Shown piece after piece: positions 8,658-17,106 of a DNA stretch of 46,944 nt (positions are counted from its first letter, which is position 1; each line of letters begins with the position of its first letter). The DNA is from JBDTDV01 sp039922875. Its GTDB lineage: Bacteria > Actinomycetota > Actinomycetes > Actinomycetales > Microbacteriaceae. The notes under the pieces were generated by a model. That model made no database searches. It was not told the DNA's origin and was given only the letters and a program-made list of their open reading frames with translations. Where the stretch lies: assembly GCA_039922875.1 (NCBI GenBank), contig JBDTDV010000076.1, positions 1-46,944 on the forward strand. Reading direction: 5' to 3'. A program made the position numbers and the translations under genes.

Positions 8658-9473
8658 GTGATCATTCTCGCGGCCACCCCGATCGGGAATCTCGCCGATG
8701 CCTCGGCCCGGCTGATCAGCACGTTGAACACCGTAGAGGTGATCGCGGCCGAGGACACCAGGGTGGCGCAGCGACTGCTGCACGGACTTGGCGTCGCGAA
8801 CCGACCCCGGCTGATCGCATTGCACGATCACAACGAGCGCGAGAAGGCGGCCGAGCTGGTGGAACTGGCCACCGGCACCGACCTCCTGGTGCTCAGCGAT
8901 GCCGGAATGCCCACGGTATCGGACCCGGGGTTTCATCTGGTAGATGCCGCCGTAGCGGCTGGGGTGCGGGTGACGGTGCTGCCAGGGCCATCTGCGGTGC
9001 TTGCGGCTCTGGCGGTCTCCGGTTTGCCGACCGACCGGTTCGCCTTCGAGGGCTTCCTGCCTCGCAAGCCCGGCGAGCGGCGTCAATGGCTGCGGCGTCT
9101 GGCCACCGAGCGTAGGACTATGGTGCTCTTCGAGTCGCCCAACAGGTTGCCGGCGGCATTGAACGATCTGGCCGCGGCATTCGGAGAGGACCGCCGGGTA
9201 GTGGTCTGCCGAGAGCTCACCAAGATGTTCGAAGAGGTCAAACGCGGTACCGCCGCGGAACTGGCGCAGTGGGCCGCCGCCGGGGTACGGGGCGAGATTT
9301 GCATGGTGGTGGCCGGAGCCGCCGCGCAGGTGGCCGACCTGGCCGACGGCTTGGCCCAGGTGCGCGCGCTGGTGGCCGGCGGCGCTCGGTTGAAGGATGC
9401 CACATCCGACGTCTCGGCGGCGACCGGCCTTGGCAAGCGTGAGCTGTACCAGGCCGCGATCGACGGACGCTGA
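8658..9473 (+). CDS. rsmI: 16S rRNA (cytidine1402-2'-O)-methyltransferase
   Basis: The 271-residue tetrapyrrole-methylase-fold enzyme methylates the 2'-O of C1402 in 16S rRNA with SAM. It carries the signatures LAATPIGNLADAS at the N-terminus, AEDTRVAQRLL, LVLSDAGMPTVSDPG and LPGPSAVLAALAVSGLP. The GTG at 8658 is preferred because it starts directly at the conserved VIILAATPIGN strand; an upstream TTG would add seven residues. CACACT lies seven bases upstream and may be a weak -10 for a leaderless start. It ends one base before the stop of the convergent GntR gene. Confidence 0.94.
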   Translation: MIILAATPIGNLADASARLISTLNTVEVIAAEDTRVAQRLLHGLGVANRPRLIALHDHNEREKAAELVELATGTDLLVLSDAGMPTVSDPGFHLVDAAVAAGVRVTVLPGPSAVLAALAVSGLPTDRFAFEGFLPRKPGERRQWLRRLATERRTMVLFESPNRLPAALNDLAAAFGEDRRVVVCRELTKMFEEVKRGTAAELAQWAAAGVRGEICMVVAGAAAQVADLADGLAQVRALVAGGARLKDATSDVSAATGLGKRELYQAAIDGR

Positions 9474-9474
9474 A

Positions 9475-10152
9475 TTACTGCTCCGGCGTGGCCTGAGCCT
9501 CCCGGCGAACCGAGGTCCATGCGGATTGGATGTGCGCCCGCATCACCGACTCCGCCCAGGCCGAGTTGCCCGACTCCAGAGCGTCCACCAGCTCATGATG
9601 ATGGGTGAGGCTGCGCTGCAGCTCGGCTGGGCTGTAATGCGCAAAGGTGCGCCAGACGAACGGGAGCTGTACCAATGACGCCAGCACAGCCCGGAGACGT
9701 TCATTTCCTGACGCCTGAAGGATCGTGCCGTGGAACCGGCTGTTGAGCTCGGTGAGGACGTCGAAGTCCTGATGCGGCGCCGCGACGACGGCATCCATGG
9801 CATCCGCGAGGCGTTTCAATTCCGCAATGTCGGCCTGGCCGCTGGCAGCGGCCAGGCCGCACCCCCAGGGTTCGATTCGCGAACGCAGGGTGTAGGCGTC
9901 CTCAAGGTCGGCAAACGTCCAGCTCTGCACCTGCACGCCGCGGTTGCGCTCGTGCCTGACCAGGCCCTCGGCCGCGAGCTGACGAAGCGCCTCGCGGACC
10001 GGGGTTCGGCTCACGCCGATACTGGCGGCGAGTTCGCTTTCACGCAGCCATTGGCCGCCGGCCTGCTCGCCGGAGAGGATCTGGCTGCGGATCGACCGGT
10101 AGGCAAGCTCGACGGCCCTACCCTCATCCGCGACGTCTGGAGTGCTGATCAT
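9475..10152 (-). CDS. GntR-family regulator (FadR/FCD subgroup)
   Basis: The 225-residue protein has an N-terminal winged helix with ELAASIGVSRTPVREALRQL as recognition region (about residues 45-65). A C-terminal all-helical FCD ligand domain follows. FCD regulators usually sense an organic acid or CoA ester and repress nearby catabolic genes. It is divergent from the CaiB-HyuAB operon across 158 bases, and two near-palindromes resembling FCD operators lie in that gap. One overlaps its own likely -10 (TACAAT on the minus strand), suggesting autorepression. Regulation of the operon by this protein is an inference from position. Confidence 0.9.
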   Translation of the reverse strand: MISTPDVADEGRAVELAYRSIRSQILSGEQAGGQWLRESELAASIGVSRTPVREALRQLAAEGLVRHERNRGVQVQSWTFADLEDAYTLRSRIEPWGCGLAAASGQADIAELKRLADAMDAVVAAPHQDFDVLTELNSRFHGTILQASGNERLRAVLASLVQLPFVWRTFAHYSPAELQRSLTHHHELVDALESGNSAWAESVMRAHIQSAWTSVRREAQATPEQ

Positions 10153-10201
10153 GACGAACTCAAATTAGCAGGCGAACGCATCACGACATCTTTTCTATGG
10201 G

Positions 10202-10213
10202 ATTGTATGCAAT
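10202..10213. promoter_or_regulatory. Candidate GntR operator 1 (ATTGTATGCAAT)
   Basis: A 12-base near-palindrome in the divergent gap. It resembles TTGTATACAA-type sites reported for FCD-class GntR proteins. Its minus-strand reading contains TACAAT, a plausible -10 for the regulator gene. It lies upstream of the operon promoter's -35. Confidence 0.45.
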
Positions 10214-10227
10214 AGCGATAATAATCC

Positions 10228-10256
10228 TTGACCTAGTGACAAGTAGCTCATAGATT
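10228..10256 (+). promoter_or_regulatory. Predicted promoter of the caiB-hyuAB operon
   Basis: TTGACC at 10228-10233 and TAGATT at 10251-10256 are separated by 17 bases, a good sigma-70/SigA-like arrangement. Transcription would begin near 10263, about 48 bases ahead of the CaiB start, between the two candidate operators. Confidence 0.55.
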
Positions 10257-10297
10257 TAGGGAAAGCAATCGCAACTGAATTTTGGCTTTGCAGCTGG

Positions 10298-10308
10298 TTG
10301 TATACGAA
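10298..10308. promoter_or_regulatory. Candidate GntR operator 2 (TTGTATACGAA)
   Basis: A near-palindrome immediately ahead of the CaiB start and downstream of the predicted promoter. It shares the TTGTAT half-site with operator 1. Binding here could block elongation. Confidence 0.4.
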
Positions 10309-10310
10309 AG

Positions 10311-11525
10311 ATGGCAATGGTGCACTCTGAACACGCCCTCCCACTGGACGATCTGCGGGTGGTTGAACTCGGATCGCTGCTGGCCGGCCCGTTCTGCGGG
10401 CAGTTGCTCGGCGACTTCGGTGCCGAAATCATCAAGGTCGAGGACCCAGGCGTCGGTGATCCGATGCGGCAATGGGGTCAGGAAAAGCCCTATGGCACCT
10501 CGCTCTGGTGGCCCGTGGTGGCCCGCAACAAGAAATCGGTAACCGCCAACATGCGCACCGAACGTGGCCAGGAACTGGTGCGTGCTCTCATCCAGAAGGC
10601 CGATGTGCTGGTGGAAAACTTCCGCCCGGGCACGCTGGAGCGCTGGGGGCTGGCGCCGGAGGAACTGTGGAAGCTCAACCCCCGGTTGATCGTGACTCGG
10701 GTGACCGGATTCGGCCAGACCGGGCCGTACGCTGGGCAGGCCGGCTACGGCTCCATCGGAGAGGCGATGGGCGGCATCCGGTATATCACCGGGGAACCGG
10801 ACCGGCCGCCGGCCCGGGTTGGTGTTTCGCTCGGCGACTCCCTCGCGGCCATGTTCGCCACCCTCGGCACGCTGGTCGCACTTCATCAACGCACTCGATC
10901 GGGTCGTGGGCAGGTCGTCGATTCGGCCATCTACGAGGCGGTGCTGGCGCTGATGGAATCCTTGCTGCCGGAGTGGCAGATTGCCGGGTATGAACGTGAA
11001 CGCACCGGTGCCACGCTGCCCAACGTGTCGCCGAGCAATGTGTATCCGACCGCGGACGGTGAAATGGTGCTGGTCGCCGCGAACCAGGACACTGTCTTTC
11101 GTCGCCTGGCGAAGGTGATGGGACGGCCCGAATTCGCCACCAGCGAGCGCTACGCCACGCACGGCGCGCGCGGCGCGCACATGGCGGAATTGGATGGGAT
11201 CATCGCGCGCTGGACGACGACACTGACCGCCGACGATCTGCTGCAGCGCCTGCACGACGGTGGGGTGCCGGCGGGGCGAATCTTCCGCGCCAAGGACATG
11301 TTCGCCGATGCCCATTTCGCGGCCCGGGAGGCGATCGTGCGGCTGACTCACCCGCAACTGGGTGAATTCGCCATGCAGAACGTTTTTCCGCGGCTGTCCG
11401 AGACTCCCGGATCGGTTCGCCATCTCGGCCCGAGCCTTGGCGAGCACAACGCAGAAATCTACCAAGGCCTGCTCGGGCTCGACGACGATGCGATGTCGTC
11501 GCTTCACGCGGCCGAAATCATCTAA
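10311..11525 (+). CDS. CaiB/BaiF (class III) CoA-transferase
   Basis: The 404-residue family III CoA-transferase moves CoA between a donor thioester and a carboxylate through enzyme-bound anhydride chemistry. It shows LRVVELGSLLAGPFCGQLL at the N-terminus, the FGAEIIKVEDPG stretch, VENFRPGTLERWGL, and GVSLGDSLAAM, in which Asp176 aligns with the catalytic aspartate of formyl-CoA transferase. Context (HyuAB, amidohydrolase, HMG-CoA-lyase-like enzyme) suggests it activates a free di- or hydroxy-acid product for C-C cleavage. Vertebrate succinyl-CoA:hydroxymethylglutarate CoA-transferase belongs to this family, so HMG-like substrates are reasonable (inference). An alternative in-frame ATG lies two codons in. 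Confidence 0.9.
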   Translation: MAMVHSEHALPLDDLRVVELGSLLAGPFCGQLLGDFGAEIIKVEDPGVGDPMRQWGQEKPYGTSLWWPVVARNKKSVTANMRTERGQELVRALIQKADVLVENFRPGTLERWGLAPEELWKLNPRLIVTRVTGFGQTGPYAGQAGYGSIGEAMGGIRYITGEPDRPPARVGVSLGDSLAAMFATLGTLVALHQRTRSGRGQVVDSAIYEAVLALMESLLPEWQIAGYERERTGATLPNVSPSNVYPTADGEMVLVAANQDTVFRRLAKVMGRPEFATSERYATHGARGAHMAELDGIIARWTTTLTADDLLQRLHDGGVPAGRIFRAKDMFADAHFAAREAIVRLTHPQLGEFAMQNVFPRLSETPGSVRHLGPSLGEHNAEIYQGLLGLDDDAMSSLHAAEII

Positions 11526-11534
11526 GGAGTCTTC

Positions 11535-13616
11535 ATGACCTATCGACTCGGCGTGGATGTCGGAGGAACTTTCACCGACATCCTTTTAGTCAACGAAGAG
11601 AGCGGATCGACCTTCCGCGCCAAGACGTCATCGACGCCGGCCGACCAATCCATCGGCGTGCTGCGCGGCATCGAGCAAGCCTGCGGCCAGGCCGGGATCG
11701 GCCTGGATCAGGTTGGCGACGTGCTGCATGGCACCACCGTTGCGACAAACGCGATTCTGGAGGGCAAGGGTGCCCGCGTAGGGCTGGTCACCACGCACGG
11801 GTTCCGGCAGGTACTGCAGATCGCACGCTCCTTCGTGCCGGGCGGACTCGCCGGTTGGATCATCTGGCCGAAGCCGGAACCACTGGCGGCGTTGGAAGAC
11901 ACCGTCGAGGTGATTCAGCGGATGGACAGCAAGGGCGAGATCATCACCGCCCTAGACGAGGACGACGTGCGCAATCAGCTGCGCAAGCTCAAGCGGCAGG
12001 GCGTGCAAGCGCTCAGCGTCAGCCTGATCAACGCCTATGCGAACGCCGCGCATGAGCAGCGGATCGGCGAAATCGCCGCGGAGGAGTTGCCCGGTATCGC
12101 GGTATCCCTGTCGTCGTCGGTGCTGCCAGAGTTGCGCGAGTATGAGCGGGCCATCACCACCGTCGCCAATGCCTACGTTCAACCGCAGGTCGCCAATTAC
12201 GTCGCACACTTGGAAAGCAAACTCGCCGAATCAGGCGCCGCCGGCACGCTCTACATCCTCAAGAGCGACGGCGGCTTGGTCTCAGCCAACGCTGCAGCGC
12301 ACGACCCGGTGTCGGTGATGATGTCCGGCCCGGCTGGTGGTGTGATCGGTGCCGCGTGGGTCGCGGAACAGGCCGGCTTCGGCGACTTCCTCACCCTGGA
12401 CATGGGCGGCACCTCCACCGACGTCGCCCTGGTGCAGAACCTCACCCCGCGGATCGGCCGCGAGACCACTGTCGGCGACCTGACCGTACGAGCCACCTCG
12501 GTGGACGTGCGGACGGTCGGTGCCGGAGGCGGCTCGATCGCGCACGTGCCGCCGCTGACTCAGGCACTGCGGGTCGGCCCGCAGAGCGCCGGTGCCAGCC
12601 CGGGGCCGGCCGCCTACGCTGCCGGCGGGACCGAACCGACGGTGACCGATGCGAACGTCGTACTCGGCTATCTTCCCACCCAGTTGGCAGGGGGCGAGAT
12701 CACCCTTGACCAGACCGCTGCCAGGAACGCCGTGCAGACCATTGTGGATGCCACCACCCTTGACACGGTGGAAGCGGCAGCCGCCGGGATCGTGGACATC
12801 GTCAACGAGAACATGTTCGGCGCGTTGCGACTGGTCTCGGTGCAACAGGGCTTTGATCCTCGCGATTTCGCGCTGGTCGCGTTCGGCGGGGCGGGGCCGT
12901 TGCACGCCAACGCACTGGGCAAGCTGATGGGAACCTGGCCGGTGATCATTCCGCCATCGCCCGGCGTGCTCTGCGCCTACGGCGACGCCACCACGAGCCT
13001 GCGCGACCAAGCGGTCCGCACCCTGGTGCGCAGTTTCAACGACCTCACCGACGAAAGCCTGCGGGAGATTCTCGATGAGTTGGCCGAGGTGGCTCGCGAG
13101 TCGCTGGTGGCCGAAGGCATCCCGCAATCGGAGCACGAGGTGGTCTTTGCAGCCGATCTGCGCTATCTCGGGCAGGGATTTGAGATCCCGGTGGTCATCG
13201 ACGTCGCGACCTTCGACGGCAACGGCGGCGGACTTGCCGCATTGCGGGACGCCTTCGATGCGGAGCATCAGAGGTTGTTCTCGTTCCTGCTGAACGCCGA
13301 GCACGAGATGGTGACCGTGCGAGCCACCGTCAGCGGCCCCCGGCCGGAGGTTGCGGCGCAATCCCTGGATGCCGGCGGCAGCGACCCGACACCGGCTCTG
13401 CACACCACCACCCAGGTCTGGATAGACGACGCGTTCGTGCAGGCCAAAGTCTACGGTCGGGCCCGGCTGAAGGCCGGCAACATCGTGCCGGGACCCGCGA
13501 TCATCACCGAGATGGACTCCACGACTCTCGTGCTTCCCGGGCATGCCGCCACCGTGCACGCCAGCGGAAGCCTGCTCATCCGACCCGTCACGTCCGACCA
13601 GACTCAGGAGGCCTAG
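11535..13616 (+). CDS. hyuA: Hydantoinase A/oxoprolinase-family ATPase subunit
   Basis: The 693-residue protein is of normal length for HyuA/OplA and acetone-carboxylase-beta-like subunits. It has an N-terminal actin-fold nucleotide site (GVDVGGTFTDILLV), the second phosphate loop LDMGGTSTDVALV, a GAGGGSIAHV segment and a C-terminal FGGAGPLHA region. The family uses ATP to activate an amide or ketone, for ring opening (N-methylhydantoin, 5-oxoproline) or carboxylation. It works with the HyuB protein encoded four bases downstream. AAGGAG precedes the ATG at close range. Which chemistry applies here cannot be decided from sequence. Confidence 0.92.
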   Translation: MTYRLGVDVGGTFTDILLVNEESGSTFRAKTSSTPADQSIGVLRGIEQACGQAGIGLDQVGDVLHGTTVATNAILEGKGARVGLVTTHGFRQVLQIARSFVPGGLAGWIIWPKPEPLAALEDTVEVIQRMDSKGEIITALDEDDVRNQLRKLKRQGVQALSVSLINAYANAAHEQRIGEIAAEELPGIAVSLSSSVLPELREYERAITTVANAYVQPQVANYVAHLESKLAESGAAGTLYILKSDGGLVSANAAAHDPVSVMMSGPAGGVIGAAWVAEQAGFGDFLTLDMGGTSTDVALVQNLTPRIGRETTVGDLTVRATSVDVRTVGAGGGSIAHVPPLTQALRVGPQSAGASPGPAAYAAGGTEPTVTDANVVLGYLPTQLAGGEITLDQTAARNAVQTIVDATTLDTVEAAAAGIVDIVNENMFGALRLVSVQQGFDPRDFALVAFGGAGPLHANALGKLMGTWPVIIPPSPGVLCAYGDATTSLRDQAVRTLVRSFNDLTDESLREILDELAEVARESLVAEGIPQSEHEVVFAADLRYLGQGFEIPVVIDVATFDGNGGGLAALRDAFDAEHQRLFSFLLNAEHEMVTVRATVSGPRPEVAAQSLDAGGSDPTPALHTTTQVWIDDAFVQAKVYGRARLKAGNIVPGPAIITEMDSTTLVLPGHAATVHASGSLLIRPVTSDQTQEA

Positions 13617-13620
13617 GACC

Positions 13621-15492
13621 ATGGCACGACTGATTGAAACCGCCACGCAACCGCTACAACCGGTAGAGGTCGACGTCGTCACCGTCGACCTGGTCGAGAA
13701 CGCGTTGCGGCACGCCCGCTACGAAATGGATGAGGTGCTGTTCCGCACCGCACTATCGCCTGGCATCCGGGAACAACATGACGAGTTCCCGCTGATCGGC
13801 GACCCGGAGGGCAAGATGGTGGTCGGCCAGTTCGGGCTGTCCATTCCAGACTTCCTGGAGAACTTCGACGGCACCATCGAAGAGGGAGACGTGCTGCTGA
13901 CCTCCGACCCGTACTCCTGCGGCGCGGCGATCAGCCACGCCAATGACTGGCTGATCGTGATGCCGATCTTCTTCCAGGGGCGCATCGTGGGCTGGTCGTC
14001 GATGTTTGGCCACATGACGGATGTCGGCGGCAAGACGCCGGCGTCGATGCCGACCGACGCCCGCACCATCTTCGAAGAGGGGGTGGTGATCCCGCCGTTC
14101 AAGATCTACAACAAGGACGTCCTTGCCGAGGACTCGCTGCGGATCATCCTCAATCAGGTGCGAAAGCCGGATTGGAATCGGGCTGATCTCAACGGTCTGG
14201 TCGCCGCCTGCCGAACCGCCGCGCGTCGGGTGCAGGAACTGTGCTCCCGGTTCGGCGCCGACACGTATACCTCGGCTCTTCAGGCGCTGATGGACCGCAA
14301 CTATCGGGCCATGAAGACCCTGCTGGCGATGGTGTTCAAGGACGGCGAGACCCTCTCGTTCACGGACTACATCGATGATGATGGCGTGGGTTACGGCCCG
14401 TACAAGCTCAAGATGAGCCTGACCCGTAACGGTGACAAGGTGCTGCTGGACTTCCGGGAGAGTAGTCCGCAGGCGCAGGGACCGATCAATTACTTCATCA
14501 ATGAGAACCTGGTGCGGATGTTCTTCGGCATCTACATGATCACCGTCGCCGATCCGCAGATCCTGTGGAACGACGGCTTCTACCCCCTGGTCGACGTGGT
14601 GATCCCCGACGACTCGTTCTGGAAGCCGAAATACCCGGCCGCGTTGAATGCCCGAAACCACGGCATCGGCCGGGTTTTTGACCTGTTCGGCGGGTTGCTC
14701 GGGCAGACCAACCCCGACCTGTTGAACGCCGCCGGGTTCTCCTCGTCCCCCCATTTCATGTACTCCGGGAATTACGGTGATGGCGAGCGCAAGGGCGAGT
14801 GGTTCCAGCTCTACTCGATCGGATTCGGCGGCATCCCAGGCCGTCCGATCGGCGACGGGCCGGATGGACACTCGCTGTGGCCCTCGTTCGTGAATATCCC
14901 GTGCGAGTATCTGGAGTCGTACTACCCGTTGCGGATCGAGCGTTGGGAGACCATCGCAGATACCGGCGGAGCGGGACTTCATCGTGGCGGGAACGGGGTG
15001 GATGTCGCGTATCGGTTCCTGGAGCGCGGCACCATCGCCATTCATGACGATCGTTGGCTGACCTATCCATGGGGGGTGAACGGTGGGGAACCCGGTGCCC
15101 GCGGCCGCAAGTGGATCGACCGGGCAGACGGCAGCCGAGACATCATCCCGAGCAAGGTGATCGACGTCCCGGTCTATCCCGGAGATGTGCTGCACTTCGT
15201 CACCTGGGGCGGCGGCGGCTGGGGCGACCCGTTGCTGCGCGACCCGGAGCTGGTCGGGCTCGAGGTGCGCCGCGGGTTGGTCACCTCGGACGGTGCGCGC
15301 AGCTACGGCGTGGTCTGTGACGAGGAAGGAGCTGTTGACGCCACGGCGTCCGAACAGTTGCGGATGCAGTTGCGCGCCAAGCGGCCCGGGCCGCTGCCGA
15401 CCTTCAACATGGGCCCGCCGTTGGCGACCATTCTGGAGCGATGCCTGGAAGAGACGGGCCTGCCGGCCCCGCGGCCGCCGGTGCGGCTGTAG
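13621..15492 (+). CDS. hyuB: Hydantoinase B/oxoprolinase-family subunit
   Basis: The 623-residue HyuB-type subunit shows VDLVENALRHARYEMDEVLFR at the start, IREQHDEFPLIGD, and SHANDWLIVMPIFF. A conserved histidine is in FGHMTDVGGKTPAS and the C-terminal glycine loop is FVTWGGGGWGDPL. It forms the other half of the ATP-dependent hydrolase or carboxylase with HyuA. The start at 13621 is chosen from the AGGAGG four codons upstream and the four-base gap after hyuA; an earlier in-frame start at 13543 lies inside hyuA. The C-terminus (after about residue 570) is longer and more variable than in short HyuB proteins. Confidence 0.92.
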   Translation: MARLIETATQPLQPVEVDVVTVDLVENALRHARYEMDEVLFRTALSPGIREQHDEFPLIGDPEGKMVVGQFGLSIPDFLENFDGTIEEGDVLLTSDPYSCGAAISHANDWLIVMPIFFQGRIVGWSSMFGHMTDVGGKTPASMPTDARTIFEEGVVIPPFKIYNKDVLAEDSLRIILNQVRKPDWNRADLNGLVAACRTAARRVQELCSRFGADTYTSALQALMDRNYRAMKTLLAMVFKDGETLSFTDYIDDDGVGYGPYKLKMSLTRNGDKVLLDFRESSPQAQGPINYFINENLVRMFFGIYMITVADPQILWNDGFYPLVDVVIPDDSFWKPKYPAALNARNHGIGRVFDLFGGLLGQTNPDLLNAAGFSSSPHFMYSGNYGDGERKGEWFQLYSIGFGGIPGRPIGDGPDGHSLWPSFVNIPCEYLESYYPLRIERWETIADTGGAGLHRGGNGVDVAYRFLERGTIAIHDDRWLTYPWGVNGGEPGARGRKWIDRADGSRDIIPSKVIDVPVYPGDVLHFVTWGGGGWGDPLLRDPELVGLEVRRGLVTSDGARSYGVVCDEEGAVDATASEQLRMQLRAKRPGPLPTFNMGPPLATILERCLEETGLPAPRPPVRL

Positions 15493-15510
15493 TTCGGCGA
15501 GGATGAACTG

Positions 15511-16122
15511 ATGACCGAATTCTCTACCGGGTTCGGCGGCGCGCTGTCGCTCGGGACCCATCCTGCGGTGCTGTCGATCGATCTGATGCGCGCGTACTTC
15601 GATCCGGATAGCCCGCTGTGCCTGCCGACCACGGCGAGCCTGGACGTGGCCGGCCGCGTGATCGAGGCGGCCAGGCGGTGTGGCGTGCCGGTGGTCCACG
15701 CCCGGACCAGATACGGCCCGGACGGCGTCGATGGCGGCCTGTTCATCCGTAAGGTTCCGGCGCTTCGGCTGCTGATCGGTGAAAATTCACTGAACGAGCT
15801 CATGCCCCAGGTGGCGCCGGATGAGAATGAATTGGTGCTGGTCAAACAGTACGCGAGCGCCTTCTTCGGTACCTCGCTTGCCTCGACGCTTCGATCGTGG
15901 GGAGTCGACACCCTGATCATGATGGGGGTCAGCACTAGCGGCTGCGTGCGGGCCAGCGCGGTGGATGCGATGCAATTCGGCTGGGTCACCGCGGTTGTCC
16001 GGGGTGCCGTCGACGACCGCACCCCGAGCGTCCACGAGGCGAGCCTGTTCGACCTTGGCGCAAAGTACGCCGAGGTCATCGACGAGGACGCCGCGATCGA
16101 CTACCTCCGGGAGACACGATGA
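15511..16122 (+). CDS. Isochorismatase-family cysteine amidohydrolase (N-carbamoylsarcosine amidase-like)
   Basis: The 203-residue protein has the full catalytic triad of the cysteine-hydrolase branch: Asp24 (LSIDLMRAYF), Lys112 (ELVLVKQYASAFFGT) and Cys145 within GVSTSGCVRASAVDA. The YASAFFGT and TSGCVRASA segments resemble N-carbamoylsarcosine amidohydrolase more than nicotinamidases or true isochorismatases. It would hydrolyse a C-N bond, for example removing a carbamoyl group left after ring opening by HyuAB. That pairing (N-methylhydantoinase then carbamoylsarcosine amidase) is known in creatinine degradation. GAGGAT precedes the start. Its stop overlaps the next start by ATGA. Confidence 0.87.
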   Translation: MTEFSTGFGGALSLGTHPAVLSIDLMRAYFDPDSPLCLPTTASLDVAGRVIEAARRCGVPVVHARTRYGPDGVDGGLFIRKVPALRLLIGENSLNELMPQVAPDENELVLVKQYASAFFGTSLASTLRSWGVDTLIMMGVSTSGCVRASAVDAMQFGWVTAVVRGAVDDRTPSVHEASLFDLGAKYAEVIDEDAAIDYLRETR

Positions 16123-17045
16123 GCACTATGGCCGAGCCGGCGGCAACCGCCGCCATTGAAATCTGCGAGGTTTCGCCACGGGACGGCCTCCAGAACGAAA
16201 GCGTACTCCTGTCCACCGCCGACAAGGTCGAGCTCGTCGAGCGGGCGATTCATGCCGGAAGCCGCCGGATCGAGGTGACCAGCTTTGTGCATCCCAAGCG
16301 GGTGCCCCAGATGGCCGACGCGGAGGCGGTGCTGGCTGCACTGCCTCGGCCGGAGGGGGTGAGCTACGCAGGGTTGATCATGAACGAGCGCGGCCTCGAC
16401 CGCGCGTTGGCCTGCGCCGTCGACGAAGTCAATATCGTCGTGGTCGCCACCGACACCTTCTGCCAGCGCAATCAGGGCATGACCACCAGGCAATCCATCG
16501 ACCTGGCCGCGACGTTGGTGGCGCACTCCCGCGCCGCCGGCATCCGCTCGACGATCACCATCGGCGCAGCGTTCGGCTGCCCGTTCGAGGGCGAGGTGCC
16601 GATCGATCGGCTGCGTGAGGTCATCGATGGCGTCATCGATTGCGGGCCGGACGAGCTGGGGCTGGCCGACACCATCGGAGTGGCAGTGCCGGCTGACATC
16701 ACGAAGCGCACCGCGTTGGCCAGGAGCCTGGATCCCGGTGGCATGCTACCGATCCGGTTGCACCTGCACGACACCAGGCACACCGGGGTCGCGAATGCGG
16801 TGGCGGCAGTGGCTGCGGGTGTGTCGATACTGGACGCCAGCATAGGTGGGACCGGCGGCTGCCCCTTCGCACCGAACGCGACCGGCAATGTGGCCACCGA
16901 GGATCTGGTCTACCTGTTCGAGCGGACCGGCGTTGCGACCGGCCTCAGCCTTGACGAGTTGACCGCCGCGACGGCTTGGTTGGAGGAGAAACTCGGAAAG
17001 CGCCTGCCTGGTGCATTGCTGCGCGCGGGAGGTTTTCCGTCCTGA
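16119..17045 (+). CDS. Hydroxymethylglutaryl-CoA lyase-like enzyme
   Basis: The 308-residue DRE-TIM-family lyase has EVSPRDGLQNES at the N-terminus (metal and catalytic Arg-Asp), FVHPKRVPQMADAE, and the metal-binding HLHDTRHTG. The cysteine loop GGTGGCPFAPNATGNVATED carries the catalytic Cys of HMG-CoA lyases. The reaction would be retro-Claisen cleavage of a 3-hydroxy-3-methyl acyl-CoA to acetyl-CoA plus a keto acid. Translational coupling to the amidohydrolase (4-base overlap) puts it at the end of the five-gene pathway. Bona fide HMG-CoA lyase for leucine degradation is possible, but no leucine-pathway gene is near. Confidence 0.88.
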   Translation: MSTMAEPAATAAIEICEVSPRDGLQNESVLLSTADKVELVERAIHAGSRRIEVTSFVHPKRVPQMADAEAVLAALPRPEGVSYAGLIMNERGLDRALACAVDEVNIVVVATDTFCQRNQGMTTRQSIDLAATLVAHSRAAGIRSTITIGAAFGCPFEGEVPIDRLREVIDGVIDCGPDELGLADTIGVAVPADITKRTALARSLDPGGMLPIRLHLHDTRHTGVANAVAAVAAGVSILDASIGGTGGCPFAPNATGNVATEDLVYLFERTGVATGLSLDELTAATAWLEEKLGKRLPGALLRAGGFPS

Positions 17046-17093
17046 CCGGTACCGGGCAGCGCGTAACAGACGAATGCCGTTGGTGGCGACCTT

Positions 17094-17099
17094 TAGGAT
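17094..17099 (+). promoter_or_regulatory. Putative -10 element (TAGGAT) for leaderless metG
   Basis: TAGGAT, seven bases, then ATG at 17107. A perfect 10-base palindrome (CCGGTACCGG) lies at 17046-17055, just after the stop of the preceding gene. Confidence 0.5.
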
Positions 17100-17106
17100 A
17101 GGGACC

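Noticed and set aside
12282..15699. Very long minus-strand frames antisense to hyuA and hyuB
   Set aside because: High-GC third-codon-position shadows. hyuA and hyuB have full-length family matches and ribosome sites on the plus strand.
17046..17055. Perfect palindrome CCGGTACCGG after the HMG-CoA-lyase-like gene
   Set aside because: Short GC-rich palindromes are common by chance here. There is no T-run to make it a terminator, and it lies about 40 bases from the metG -10.
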